Origin: Desulfotomaculum sp.
Lineage (GTDB): Bacteria > Bacillota > Desulfotomaculia > Desulfotomaculales > Desulfohalotomaculaceae
Length of the DNA stretch: 14,014 nt
Reading direction: 5' to 3'
Assembly: GCA_021129815.1 (NCBI GenBank)
Contig: JAJOKN010000055.1
Span: 1 to 14,014 of the forward strand
Both the position numbers and the translations under genes were made by a program. Shown here in pieces: positions 13,960 through 14,014 of the stretch (positions within the stretch are counted from its first letter, which is position 1; every line of letters begins with the position of its first letter). The notes below the pieces were generated by a model. It saw nothing but the letters and a program-made list of their open reading frames with translations, was not told where the DNA came from and did not search any database.

Positions 13960-14014
13960 ATGAAACTCGCTGCGATAGATATAGGAACAAATTCTACAAG
14001 GCTGCTTGCTGTTG
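13960..14014 (+). CDS. Ppx/GppA family phosphatase, 5' end only
   Basis: ATG 13960 follows GAGAGGGGTG and encodes MKLAAIDIGTNSTRLLAV before the window ends. The DIGTNSTRLL motif is the phosphate-1 loop of the ASKHA fold as found in exopolyphosphatase and guanosine pentaphosphatase (Ppx/GppA), which act on polyphosphate or pppGpp. With 18 residues the two activities cannot be told apart. It lies 22 bases after the GAF membrane protein, so the pair are likely co-transcribed. Confidence 0.85.
   Translation, partial: MKLAAIDIGTNSTRLLAV

Noticed and set aside
1..14014. CRISPR array, rRNA or tRNA genes
   Set aside because: No regularly spaced repeats, no tRNA-like cloverleaf with CCA end and no rRNA-like sequence were recognised.

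Overview
The window looks like chromosome from a low-to-moderate-GC Clostridia-type Firmicute, plausibly a thermophile of the Thermoanaerobacterales type. The basis is strong purine-rich Shine-Dalgarno sites (GGAGGG, AAGGAG, AGGTGAT), consensus sigma-A style promoters, a strong bias to AGA/AGG and AAA codons, and a very high share of TTG start codons (about seven of the thirteen full-length genes). The genus cannot be fixed from the sequence alone.

Layout: (1) 1-168 is the 3' end of a small coiled-coil plus membrane-anchor protein. (2) 202-2640 holds nadB and nadC, two steps of de novo NAD synthesis; nadA is not directly upstream. (3) 2763-3964 holds a solo HicB-like protein followed by birA (biotin ligase and repressor). 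(4) 4091-5862 holds coaX (type III pantothenate kinase) and dusB (tRNA-dihydrouridine synthase), behind a plausible promoter. (5) 5890-8868 is the irregular part: a 57-codon ORF that looks like the N-terminal stub of a larger acyl-ACP-reductase/amino-acid-dehydrogenase-like protein, then, on the opposite strand, the 5-oxoprolinase genes pxpB-pxpA-pxpC preceded by a decayed hicB-hicA toxin-antitoxin pair (hicB frameshifted, hicA cut to 24 residues) with its own promoter. (6) 9169-12638 returns to housekeeping genes: a perfect TTGACA-17-TATAAT promoter, greA, lysS and metK, closed by a strong intrinsic terminator. (7) 12741-14014 holds a polytopic membrane protein with a C-terminal GAF domain and no output domain, then the first codons of a Ppx/GppA phosphatase gene.

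The plus-strand genes supply cofactors (NAD, biotin attachment, CoA), modify and charge tRNA, make S-adenosylmethionine and assist transcription. The minus-strand block breaks that series and is the accessory part. It joins a pyroglutamate-salvage operon to a dead toxin-antitoxin module and lies against a truncated gene, which suggests an insertion or rearrangement between dusB and greA. I found no convincing new system. The features most worth following are that rearranged block, the orphan HicB next to birA, and the output-less GAF membrane sensor next to ppx.
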